From: Candidatus Chloroploca mongolica
GTDB taxonomy: Bacteria > Chloroflexota > Chloroflexia > Chloroflexales > Chloroflexaceae
NCBI RefSeq assembly: GCF_004762035.2
Contig: NZ_SIJK02000001.1
Span: 84,302-136,400 of the forward strand
DNA: 52,099 bases
Direction of reading: 5' to 3'
Shown here: in pieces, positions 44,213 to 51,973 of the stretch
Layout: the number at the start of each line of letters is the position of its first letter
Position numbering within the stretch: the stretch's first letter is position 1
Notes under the pieces: generated by a model
Databases searched by the model: none
Seen by the model: the letters and a program-made list of their open reading frames with translations, nothing else
What the model was told of the DNA's origin: nothing
Translations under genes and position numbers: made by a program

Positions 44213-45561
44213 GCTTCGTACTCACCCAGCCGTCGCGTGGCATAGGTTAAGGCCCGGGCTCCTGCGCCACTATCCTGCCCCGTCGTTGCAAGCAGTGCCG
44301 CTTCATGCTGACACGCTTCGGCAAGCCCGGTTTCTCCCAGATCGACGAAGCGTCTAGCCGCTGCGTGCAAGAGTTGGGCTGCCCCGGCATGATCGCCCAC
44401 CGTCATCGCTGCCGCAGCACGGCGTTGCAGGCGCACGGCGCTGGCGCGTCCGGCGGCATCAAGGATGGCTGGAAGGGGCGTGTGACGAGCATACTGCGCA
44501 ACAAGGTTCGTCGCAACATGCGCGCTGCCACTCTGTGCAGTCAGGGTCGCGAGGCGTACCCGTGCGCCTTCGACGGGTGGGCGGAGGGGCGCTGGTGGGG
44601 CCACAAACTCGAACAGCAAGCGCACAGGCGTGTCACGTTCAAGGTCGCCGAGGTGGAGCAGGATGCGTCGTTGCGTCGGATCTTCTTCCCACTCCAGGGG
44701 GGCCAGGCTCGGACTGAGGCGGGTCACGTAGCGCAAGACGGTGCCCTGGGGCATATGTGTCAAGGTGAGCATCAGCGAGCGCACGACGACCTGGCGGGCG
44801 GCTTCCAATTCAGCCGCCACGGCAGCGGGAATAGCGTTGGCCTGACGGACATAGACTGCCCGACCGCCGCTGAGATCGGCGATACGGGTGAGCAGTTCAT
44901 CCTGAAACTCGCCACCGAGCCCAAGGGTACTGACACTGATGCCACGGGCGGCAGCTTCGCGAGCGAGGGTTACACACGCCTCGCCATCACGGGTGAAGCC
45001 GTCGGTCAAGAGCATCATCCGGCTTACGCCATCGCGATGTTGTCCAATCTGGGCGAGGGCGAGGCGCATCCCGGCGGCCAGATCGGTTGTTTCGCCGGGA
45101 TCAAGGCTGGCCAGCCGCGACGCCCCGGCAAGAACGGAAGCGCGTTCGGCCCCATTGGTTGCCACGAGCAGCATCGCCTGTTCCGTCGAGGCAATCAGGG
45201 CGATCTGATCAGCCTGATCGAGGCGTTCAACAATGCTATGCAGCGCCCGCACCGTATGATCGAGCGCACTCGGTGCCGAGGCACGGATCGCCTCGGGCAC
45301 CGAGGTGGTCAGTTGCCAGACGGGCACCCCATCAACGAGAACTTCTTCGGCCCCACCGGCCCGCACGAGATCGCGAAACTGCGCCTCACTCACAATCGGG
45401 ATGCGCATCGACCGACTAGCATCAGCCACGATGGCCCAGTTGATCGGCAGAGCGGCACCACCTGCATCAGCCGCAATCGTTACGATCGCATAACCAACCT
45501 GCACCCCAGTTGAAGGGTGCAGGGGCATTTCAGGTGGGAGGATGTGGATGCGTATGCTCAC
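44209..45561 (-). CDS. von Willebrand factor A domain protein
   Basis: 450 residues. The VWA domain has MIDAS motifs ADASRSM (DxSxS), the Thr in GETTDLAAGM and the Asp in LLTDGFT, so metal binding is plausible. A C-terminal beta-rich region and a helical tail with Ala-rich repeats follow. No signal peptide or membrane segment is seen, so it is cytosolic. It may be part of a metal-dependent complex; partner unknown. Its last 4 bases overlap the stop of the convergent GGDEF gene (44209-44212). Confidence 0.88.
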   Translation of the reverse strand: MSIRIHILPPEMPLHPSTGVQVGYAIVTIAADAGGAALPINWAIVADASRSMRIPIVSEAQFRDLVRAGGAEEVLVDGVPVWQLTTSVPEAIRASAPSALDHTVRALHSIVERLDQADQIALIASTEQAMLLVATNGAERASVLAGASRLASLDPGETTDLAAGMRLALAQIGQHRDGVSRMMLLTDGFTRDGEACVTLAREAAARGISVSTLGLGGEFQDELLTRIADLSGGRAVYVRQANAIPAAVAAELEAARQVVVRSLMLTLTHMPQGTVLRYVTRLSPSLAPLEWEEDPTQRRILLHLGDLERDTPVRLLFEFVAPPAPLRPPVEGARVRLATLTAQSGSAHVATNLVAQYARHTPLPAILDAAGRASAVRLQRRAAAAMTVGDHAGAAQLLHAAARRFVDLGETGLAEACQHEAALLATTGQDSGAGARALTYATRRLGEYEA

Positions 45562-45588
45562 GCATTGATTATAGCGTAGCTTGTTCTA

Positions 45589-45625
45589 CACGACAAAACG
45601 CCAACTCTGTTGGCGTTTTGTCGTG
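45589..45625 (-). terminator. 16-bp hairpin after the small membrane gene
   Basis: Arms CACGACAAAACGCCAA (45589-45604) and its reverse complement (45610-45625) with a 5-nt loop. It lies 28 bp past the stop of the 63-residue gene and before the VWA gene start, so it ends the small transcript. Confidence 0.65.
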
Positions 45626-45652
45626 CGACCTCATAGTTTACGGGGTTGATGT

Positions 45653-45844
45653 TTAGACCCCGAAGCTGGCAAAGAGGCGATCAAGCGAGAAAGCAACCGT
45701 GGCAACTGTGCCGACGGTAATCACTACGGCGATGATTGTGGCTACACCATGCGAAAGATTTCCCAAAATACCACGGGTCTCCAGGGTTCCGTTGCGCTGA
45801 CTGGCCTGCTTCATGCGACGCGAATCTGTTGATCCCATAGTCAT
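45653..45844 (-). CDS. Small single-span membrane protein
   Basis: 63 residues, Met-rich/polar N-terminus and one hydrophobic segment (VATIIAVVITVGTVATVAFSL) near the C-terminus. AAGGATACA precedes the ATG and a TATAAA lies about 20 bp upstream of the start. It has its own terminator hairpin. It resembles pilin-like or toxin-like small membrane proteins in size only; no family assigned. Confidence 0.6.
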   Translation of the reverse strand: MTMGSTDSRRMKQASQRNGTLETRGILGNLSHGVATIIAVVITVGTVATVAFSLDRLFASFGV

Positions 45845-45907
45845 TGTATCCTTATGCTTTATACGTTAGACAAGTTTCGTAGGCACTTGACCGTTTGCGC
45901 CCGCCGT

Positions 45908-45949
45908 AGTGCCGACTTTAGTCGGCTGAGGCCGACTAAAGTCGGCACT
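45908..45949. repeat. 19-bp palindrome of the AGTGCCGACTT family
   Basis: Arms AGTGCCGACTTTAGTCGGC (45908-45926) and its reverse complement (45931-45949), loop TGAG. Same family as 23149-23204. Between the small membrane gene and selD. Confidence 0.8.
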
Positions 45950-46064
45950 CCAACGGTCACGTTCAAAGGCGCTTTCGCAAATCTTGTCTTACTATAGCGA
46001 AGTATGGTTGTCTCAGCGAGAGGAGTTTGTCACACAGATAGGGGAAAAACCCCCTGATACGGGC

Positions 46065-47108
46065 TTAGCGAAGTTCGATGCCCGGCGTGGCGATGACCTC
46101 GCCGATGGCCCAGCATGGTTCGCCGTGCGTTGCACAAGTGGCCTGGAGTTGTGCGGCGGCAGCGGGAGGCAGGGCGATCAGCAGGCCGCCCGAGGTCTGT
46201 GGGTCAAAGAGGATCAGGCGGATTGCTTCTTCGATCGAGGCACTGTAGTGGACGTAGCCTTCACCTTCGAGGTACTCGCGATTGCGCCGTAAGCCACCGG
46301 GGACATACCCCTGGCGGGCGGCTTCGAGGGCCCCGGGGAGCAGGGGAAGATTCGCCGTTTCGATGCGCAGGCCAACCGCGCTGCGCCGGGCAATTTCGGC
46401 GGCGTGCCCAAGCAAGCCGTAGCCGGTAATATCGGTCGCGGCATGGACTTCAACCGTGGCACTCAATTCAGCGGCACGGCGATTGAGCCGGAGCATGCTG
46501 GCAACGGCGGCTTCGAGGTGCTCGGCTGGCGCGGCCCCGCGTTTCAGCGCGGTGGTAATGAGACCAGTGCCGAGTGGTTTGGTCAACAAAAGACGGTCGC
46601 CGGGGCGCGCACCGACTTTCGCGGTAATACGCGCCGGATCAACGAGACCAGTGACACAGAGGCCGTATTTTGGCTCGCGGTCAACCACGGTATGGCCGCC
46701 AGCAACGACGGCGCCTGCCTCGGCAGCCTTATCGGCCCCGCCTTGCAAGATCGCTGCGGCGATCGCCGGGTCGAGATCGTCGGGGAAAGCCGCAATGGCG
46801 AGCGCAAGGATCGGTCGCCCGCCCATCGCATAGATATCGCTGAGTGCATTGGCCGCCGCGATGGCCCCGAAGGTGTAGGGGTCGTCAACAATTGGCGGAA
46901 AAAAGTCCACCGTCTGGACAAGCGCCGTCTGCGCGTCGAGTTGATAGACGGCCGCATCGTCACTGACGGCCAACCCGATCAACAGATTGGGACTCGCTGG
47001 CAGTTGCAGGGTTGCTAACAGTTTGGAAAGGGCACCCGGCCCCAACTTTGACGCTCAGCCAGCGCTGCTTGCCAGACTGGTGAGGCGTATCTGCTCACGT
47101 TGATCCAC
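46065..47108 (-). CDS. selD: Selenophosphate synthetase, itself a selenoprotein (in-frame TGA)
   Basis: About 347 residues. The start is GTG 47108 with GGAG at 8 nt, reading MDQREQIRLTSLASSAG, then TGA (47055-47057) as Sec18, then ASKLGPGALSKLL. The TGA falls exactly at the catalytic Cys17 position of E. coli SelD, with the essential Lys20 retained and Cys19 replaced by Ser. Downstream it has AVSDDAAVY, TVDFF, ANALSDIYAMGG, AGGHTV and LFDPQTSGGLL, typical of SelD. It makes selenophosphate from selenide and ATP for Sec and selenouridine synthesis. Without recoding, an automatic call would begin at TTG 47045 and lose the active site. selA, selB and selC are not in the window. Confidence 0.92.
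47020..47057 (-). promoter_or_regulatory. selD Sec codon and candidate bSECIS
   Basis: TGA 47055-47057 is followed on the minus strand by a possible hairpin. AGTTGG-GGC (47039-47047) pairs with GCC (47031-47033) and CCAAACT (47020-47026), with a small bulge and apical loop CGGGT (47034-47038). The loop begins 17 nt after the TGA, within the spacing of bacterial SECIS elements. Folding was done by eye. Confidence 0.6.
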
Positions 47109-47169
47109 GGGTTATCTCCGATAGGGGCGAAACGACGTAGGGGTCAAGACAAATAAGGTTGACCCATGT

Positions 47170-47258
47170 TGACGCAAAGGCGTAAAGCGACGCATAGAGA
47201 TTAATCAAATCTTAGCGCCTTCGCGCCTTTGCGTCAAAAAACCAGCGCCTTTGCGTCA
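47170..47258. repeat. CGCCTTTGCGTCA inverted and direct repeats
   Basis: TGACGCAAAGGCG at 47170-47182 is inverted relative to CGCCTTTGCGTCA at 47224-47236 and 47246-47258, the latter two being direct copies. A related GCGCCTTTGCGCCTTTGCGTCA-type tail is seen at 5135-5160. These lie between selD and the CBS gene; no gene is seen in 47109-47287. Confidence 0.7.
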
Positions 47259-47287
47259 AAAAACCATCGCCCGTACAACGGATACCG

Positions 47288-47761
47288 TCAGGCAAGATGA
47301 TTATCGAGTTGCTGCACGAGGGTCTCAAAGAGATCGCTTTCGGTGATGATGCCAATGACGCGGCCTTGATCATCAACGACCGGCAACCCACCGATCTTAT
47401 TTTCGATCATCAGCATTGCAGCTTCGCGAATGCCTGTTTCGGGGGTGATCGCGATCGGATCTTCAGTCATGATCTCGTACACTTTGACATGGCGCAAGGC
47501 GTGCGCAATGTCGAGGGGGTCAAGCCCGGCGACGCGCATGACATCGGCACCGCGAATATCGCCTTGGGTGATCATACCACGGAGTTCGCCGGTATCAACC
47601 ACTACGGGGAGGCGTCGTACATCGTGCTCGCGCATCAAGGCAAGGGCATCACTGAGTGGTGCGGCAATGTTGAGGGTGATAGCCGGTGTGCGCATATAGT
47701 AGCGTACTTCGTATTCGGCGGGAACGTGGTGAGATGCGGTTTTGATTGTTGTATAGCCCAT
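47288..47761 (-). CDS. CBS-domain pair protein
   Basis: About 157 residues. Two CBS motifs: MRTPAITLNIAAPLSDALALM...RRLPVVVDTGELRGMITQGDI and MTEDPIAITPETGIREAAML...GGLPVVDDQGRVIGIITESDLF. It senses adenine nucleotides or similar ligands. No other domain is attached, so it acts by partner contact. The start at 47761 has GGAGG at 5 nt. A longer frame upstream is not supported. Confidence 0.93.
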   Translation of the reverse strand: MGYTTIKTASHHVPAEYEVRYYMRTPAITLNIAAPLSDALALMREHDVRRLPVVVDTGELRGMITQGDIRGADVMRVAGLDPLDIAHALRHVKVYEIMTEDPIAITPETGIREAAMLMIENKIGGLPVVDDQGRVIGIITESDLFETLVQQLDNHLA

Positions 47762-47931
47762 AGCGTGCCTCCTTTGGCTCGCGATAGTCTGCCAAGGTCT
47801 CCACCATAATTGTTGACATGACCTGTGCATCTCATGGTAGCCTGGATCGCTCTGGTTTCAGGGCAAGATGTGCATACGTGGGGTGATAATTTGTCAACTC
47901 GAGGTGCCATAGTACATGGGTAACAGGCAAG

Positions 47932-47994
47932 CCTGGGAGCGAGGGCGTCCCGCCCTCGCGGGCCTCCCGAGGGCGGGACGCCCTCGCTCCCAGG
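47932..47994. repeat. 27-bp palindrome of the GGGAGCGAGGGCG family
   Basis: Perfect 27-nt arms (47932-47958 and 47968-47994) with a 9-nt loop. Same family as 38799-38833 and the single arm near 14710-14727. Upstream of the glutaminyl cyclase gene; no regulatory role shown. Confidence 0.8.
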
Positions 47995-48105
47995 GGAAGT
48001 GTGAACGCTCGGAAGAGGCAATTGCCTTACTACGCAGGGAGATATGGTATGATGCGACAGATATAGGACTGCTATCGCTTCAAAGATTGGTCAGGATAGG
48101 TTCTG

Positions 48106-49137
48106 GTGAAACGTCGATCGCTTCTGCGACAATGCCTTGCGCTGCTTGTTGTGCTGCTCCTTACGACTGGTTGTACCACGACGGTTGAGGAGACGGTGCT
48201 TGCGCAGCCGCCTACGGTGCTTGCTGCTCCTTCCGCTGTCGTATCGCCAAGGCCAACCCCTGAGACGGATCTGTTGACCCTGCCCGATTCTGGGCCAATC
48301 AATCGGACGGCCCAGGTGCTGCCTGATGTGATCCGTCGCAGCGGGGCACCGGTGGTTGAGGTGGTGGTCGTGGCGACGTATCCGCACGATCCCGAGGCCT
48401 TTACCCAGGGGTTGGTTTACCACGGTGATGACCGTTTCTATGAGAGTACGGGGCTGTATGGGGTTTCGACTCTGCGTGAAGTAGCGCTTGATGGGACACA
48501 GGTGCGTGAGCCGCATGTGCTCGAGTCAAACTATTTTGCCGAGGGGATTGCGCTTGTTGGCGACCTGATCTTCCAGTTGACCTGGCAAGAGCGCACCGGT
48601 TTTGTCTATGACCGCGCTGATTTTCGTGAGGTAGATCGTTTTCGTTATCCTCCTCAGGGCCGCAGCCTCCCGCTAGAGGGGTGGGGGCTGACGTTTGATG
48701 GCACGCACCTGATCATGAGTGATGGCACGGCTAATCTCTACGTTATTGATCCTGAGGTAACCTTGCAAACGGGTGAACTCACGGTGGTTGATCAGGTTGA
48801 GGTGTATGATCGCCTTGGTCTGGTACCACGTCTCAATGAACTCGAATATATTGAAGGCGATGTGTATGCCAATATCTGGTTTTCTGATCTGATCGCACGG
48901 ATCGATCCGAAGACCGGGCAGGTCAAAGCCTATCTTGACCTCAGCGAGTTGCGCGATCTGTTGCCCGCGAATCCGCCGGGCTTGCGATCACCCGAAGTGT
49001 TGAATGGCATCGCCTATGATGCCGAAGGCAAGCGCCTCTTTGTGACGGGGAAACTCTGGCCGCAGCTGTTCCAGATCGAGCCGTTGTGGCGTGTCCATAT
49101 GCCGTATGTGCAGAGTCGTTTAGATGGGAGTTTGTAG
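48106..49137 (+). CDS. Glutaminyl-peptide cyclotransferase lipoprotein (plant-type fold)
   Basis: 343 residues. The lipoprotein signal ends LLTTGC. The mature domain begins YPHDPEAFTQGLVY, the hallmark of the five-bladed propeller glutamine cyclotransferases. LPLEGWGLTFDGTHLIMSDG, LNELEYIEGDVYANIWFSD and LNGIAYDAEGKRLFVTGK complete the family pattern. It converts N-terminal Gln to pyroglutamate on exported proteins. Start GTG 48106 after AGGATAGG. menC follows after 8 bp, so the pair forms an operon. Confidence 0.92.
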   Translation: MKRRSLLRQCLALLVVLLLTTGCTTTVEETVLAQPPTVLAAPSAVVSPRPTPETDLLTLPDSGPINRTAQVLPDVIRRSGAPVVEVVVVATYPHDPEAFTQGLVYHGDDRFYESTGLYGVSTLREVALDGTQVREPHVLESNYFAEGIALVGDLIFQLTWQERTGFVYDRADFREVDRFRYPPQGRSLPLEGWGLTFDGTHLIMSDGTANLYVIDPEVTLQTGELTVVDQVEVYDRLGLVPRLNELEYIEGDVYANIWFSDLIARIDPKTGQVKAYLDLSELRDLLPANPPGLRSPEVLNGIAYDAEGKRLFVTGKLWPQLFQIEPLWRVHMPYVQSRLDGSL

Positions 49138-49145
49138 GTTGCCGT

Positions 49146-50267
49146 ATGAAGATTGAGCAGATTGAGCTTCGGCGGATTGCATTGCCGTATGTGGCCCCTT
49201 TTGAGACGAGTGGCTGGCGTGAACTGGCGAGCCATGCGCTGCTGGTGCGAGTTGAGGCCGATGGGATCGTTGGGTGGGGCGAGTCACCAGTCGGAATTGG
49301 CCCCTGGTATAACGAGGAGACGAGCAGTACCGCCTGGGTGATGGCCCAGGAGCATCTGGCCCCGATGTTGCTGGCGTCTGAATTGACGCAGCCTGAGGAT
49401 GTGTCAGCGGTCTATGCTCGCGTGCGCGGCAATCGCATGGCGTGTGCTGGTTTTGAGTTTGCGGTGTGGGATCTCTTTGGGCGGGCCACCGGGCAGAGCC
49501 TGCGGGCGATGCTGGGTGGGCAACGCGAGCGCGTCGAGGTGGGGGTCAGTGTGGGGGTGCAACCCGATCTTGATACGCTGCTGCGCGTGGTCGGCGACTA
49601 TGTTGCGGCGGGCTATCAGCGGGTCAAACTGAAGATCAAGCCGGGCTGGGATCTTGAGCCAACGCGGCTTGTGCGTGAGACGTGGCCTGATCTGCGGTTG
49701 CAAGTTGATGCGAATAGCATCTATACGCTTGATCACGCGGCGCACCTAGCGAAACTCGATGCGTACGATCTGCTCTTGATCGAGCAACCCCTGGCCCACG
49801 ATGACATCGTTGATCATGCCAAGTTGCAGCGCATCGTGCAGACGCCGATCTGTCTTGATGAGAGCATTGTCTCGCCCGATCACGCTCGCTGGGCGCTTGA
49901 GTTGCGGGCGTGTGGCGTGATCAATATCAAGCCGAGTCGGGTTGGAGGGTTGCACGCAGCGCGTCAGATCCACGACATGGCGGCAGCGGCTGGCGTGCCC
50001 GTCTGGTGCGGCGGCATGCTCGAAACGGGCATTGGCCGCGCCGCAAATGTCGCGCTGGCGAGCCTGCCGAACTTCACCTTGCCGGGTGACATCAGTGCCA
50101 GTGCGCGCTACTTTGCCCGTGACATTGTCACCAATCCCTTTGTGCTCAATGCCGATAGCACCCTGACAGTACCTGATGCACCAGGATCTGGGGCTGACAT
50201 CGATGTCGATTTTCTTGACCAAGTCACGGTAGAGAAGGTGATTCTTCGTGGCAGGCTGGCGGGCTGA
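49146..50267 (+). CDS. menC: o-Succinylbenzoate synthase (type 2 MenC / N-acylamino-acid racemase group)
   Basis: 373 residues of the enolase superfamily. Catalytic KLKIKPG (KxK), metal ligands in LQVDAN, LLIEQP and CLDESI, and INIKPSRVGG with the second Lys. Length and the KIEQIELRRIALPYVAPFET start match the OSBS/NSAR subgroup. It dehydrates SHCHC to o-succinylbenzoate in menaquinone synthesis; some relatives racemise N-acyl amino acids. The start at 49146 is 8 nt past the upstream stop; the longer frame to 49086 overlaps it. Confidence 0.92.
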   Translation: MKIEQIELRRIALPYVAPFETSGWRELASHALLVRVEADGIVGWGESPVGIGPWYNEETSSTAWVMAQEHLAPMLLASELTQPEDVSAVYARVRGNRMACAGFEFAVWDLFGRATGQSLRAMLGGQRERVEVGVSVGVQPDLDTLLRVVGDYVAAGYQRVKLKIKPGWDLEPTRLVRETWPDLRLQVDANSIYTLDHAAHLAKLDAYDLLLIEQPLAHDDIVDHAKLQRIVQTPICLDESIVSPDHARWALELRACGVINIKPSRVGGLHAARQIHDMAAAAGVPVWCGGMLETGIGRAANVALASLPNFTLPGDISASARYFARDIVTNPFVLNADSTLTVPDAPGSGADIDVDFLDQVTVEKVILRGRLAG

Positions 50268-50309
50268 CGCCCGCCTGCCTGCCACGGGGGTGAGGGCCTG
50301 CGATTCAGG

Positions 50310-50368
50310 AAGCGTTTCTTGCACGAAAAAAGCCAGCAAAGCTGGCTTTTTTCGTGCAAGAAACGCTT
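50310..50368. terminator. 28-bp palindrome between convergent genes
   Basis: Perfect 28-nt arms (50310-50337 and 50341-50368) with an AAA loop and core AGCCAGC-AAA-GCTGGCT. The arms contain A and T runs on opposite sides, so each strand has a T tract within the hairpin. It sits 42 bp after menC and 11 bp before the end of the next gene on the minus strand. Strong bidirectional terminator. Confidence 0.8.
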
Positions 50369-50379
50369 TCAGGCTACTG

Positions 50380-51123
50380 TTATGGGACGATGGGGGTGGG
50401 TGGGGCGGGGATGTCGCAGGCGAGGCGGCGGACGAGGTCGCGCCCGTCGCGTTCGCGGATTTCGACGATGTGGGTGCCTGGCCGCTCGTCACCGATCTTC
50501 AGGTTGAGCTTGTACCGTCCGTCGGCCCGCGAGAAGCCCCCGCCAACCGGGCGGCTGTTGAAGTAGAGCAGCAGCGCCGTATTGGGCTCGGCTTCGCCCG
50601 TCAACTCGACGGTGGACTGGGCAAAGCAGGTCAGGATCTCGATCCCATCAGGGAGACTGGTGGGCGTGATGGTGGCAACCCCGCCATTGGGGGTTCCGGT
50701 CGCCGTTGGTGTTGATGTCAACGTGGAGGTGGATGCTGCGGTTGGGTTCCCGTTGTTTACCGGGGTGGCCGTTGGTGTATTGGTTCGGGTTGGGGTGGCC
50801 GTAGGTTCATTCATTGTGCCGCCGCCTGCTCCGCCCTGGGTGGCGGTTCTGGTAGGAGTTTGGGAGGGCAAGCTTTGTGCGGTTTGCGTCTGACTCTCTG
50901 GTGTTTTCGTCAAAGGGTAGGCGGCTGTTGCTGTCAGATCAGTAATACGCTGTGCTGTTTGTGTCTGAATTTTCTGTGCTGTTTGTGTAGGGTATATCGT
51001 AGACGTTGGTGTCGTCGTTTGAGCTGAGGTCATACCTGAGATCGTGCCACTCACTAAGATGAGCAGCAAGACAACCCCGGTGAAAATGAGGCTCAGTGGC
51101 AAGAAGAGATTGTTGCGTTGCAT
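50380..51123 (-). CDS. Membrane-anchored Thr/Pro-rich surface protein
   Basis: 247 residues. An N-terminal membrane segment (LPLSLIFTGVVLLLILVSG) is followed by a long Thr/Pro/Ala/Gln-rich stretch (TPTATPV-type repeats, about 35-155), typical of cell-surface linkers. A C-terminal domain of about 85 residues (VELTGEAEPNTALLLYFNSRP, then SRADGRYKLNLKIG) follows, which looks like a small Ig-like beta sandwich. Role unknown. Lies next to the selenoprotein gene with a 12-bp gap and the same strand. Confidence 0.7.
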   Translation of the reverse strand: MQRNNLFLPLSLIFTGVVLLLILVSGTISGMTSAQTTTPTSTIYPTQTAQKIQTQTAQRITDLTATAAYPLTKTPESQTQTAQSLPSQTPTRTATQGGAGGGTMNEPTATPTRTNTPTATPVNNGNPTAASTSTLTSTPTATGTPNGGVATITPTSLPDGIEILTCFAQSTVELTGEAEPNTALLLYFNSRPVGGGFSRADGRYKLNLKIGDERPGTHIVEIRERDGRDLVRRLACDIPAPPTPIVP

Positions 51124-51135
51124 CGAGGTCTGCTC

Positions 51136-51912
51136 CTAACTTCCTGAAGCCTGGGCAATCAGATCTTGAAAGACAGTAAAGGGCTGCGCGCCAATCAGGG
51201 TACGTTCGCCGAGGCGAAAGACCGGGCGTGAACGAATGCCCTCGGCGGTGGCAGCGTCGTGATCGGCGCGGACGGCAGCGCGATGCGTTGCGGCGTCGAG
51301 GCAGGCGTTGAGTTGCGCGAGGTCTACGTCGGCGTCAGCAGCGGCAGCGGCAAGTTCCTGCTCGGTGTCAAAGAGGATCTGATTGTAGCGCGCATAGATT
51401 GCCTGACGCATTGGCCAGAACTTGCCCTGGTCGGCGGCGCATTCACTGGCTTCGGCAAGCCGCAGCGAGCGATCGCCAAGCTGGACGAGATGGCGATAGA
51501 CCAGTTTCACAGTTCCCGTCTTGATATACTGCTCGATCAGTTGTGGCTCAGTCTCCAACACGTGGAGTGCACAGGCCGTTCAGAGAAAATCGGAAAACAT
51601 CTCCAGGGTCACTGGGGCTTCAGGATCGCCAAGCACATGATAGCCCTCGGCGGTACGACTTTCGGCGATTGTTGCCGGTGGGGCGACGGTGGCGGTTGGT
51701 GGCACAGGTAGGTCAGTTGGTCGAGGCGGGAGCGTTGGGGTGGCGGCAACCTCGGGGGTTGGCAACGCTGGCGTCGCAGTTGGCGCAGCGGTAGCGACGG
51801 CGAGCGTTGGTGGCACTGCGGTTGGCGACGGCGTCACAACGACAGACCCGCCGCACCCGACGAGCAGCAGCGCCCACACTACGAGCAGCATTGGTATCCG
51901 ATAGACCATCAT
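51136..51912 (-). CDS. DsbA-like thiol-disulfide lipoprotein, selenoprotein (UxxC)
   Basis: About 258 residues counting Sec. The start at 51912 follows AGGG; the signal ends at the lipobox LLVGC. A Thr/Pro linker leads to VLGDPEAPVTLEMFSDFL, then TGA (51580-51582, codon 111), TAC (Cys114), then ALHVLETEPQLIEQYIKTG. The TGA occupies the first position of the CxxC active site, and the same frame continues with normal DsbA-like helices (HLVQLGDRSLRLAEASECAADQGKFWPM) and the cis-Pro segment RSRPVFRLG. Without recoding this would look like two genes (51136-51561 and 51580-51912). With selD also recoded, Sec is the most likely reading. Confidence 0.9.
51553..51582 (-). promoter_or_regulatory. Sec codon and candidate bSECIS of the DsbA-like gene
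   Basis: TGA 51580-51582. Downstream on the minus strand, CTCCA (51563-51567) pairs with TGGAG (51553-51557) around loop CGTGT (51558-51562), which begins 17 nt after the TGA. An outer GGC/GCC and TGTG/CACA pairing could extend it. The loop distance is the same as in selD. Folding was done by eye. Confidence 0.6.
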
Positions 51913-51973
51913 TTGCCCTGCCTCTCTATGATCCTGGCACGTATACTGTACCACAGGCGGGGAGGAGCAACAA

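Noticed and set aside
44305-45513. Long plus-strand frame opposite the VWA gene
   Set aside because: The minus-strand VWA product carries MIDAS motifs; the antisense frame has no recognisable domain.
46065-47045. selD starting at TTG 47045
   Set aside because: That start drops the conserved N-terminus and the active site. The upstream GTG has a ribosome-binding site and gives a standard SelD alignment through TGA.
51136-51912. Two separate genes or a simple nonsense pseudogene
   Set aside because: The frame continues unbroken past TGA with good DsbA-like sequence, the TGA lies at the active-site Cys, and selD shows the same recoding.
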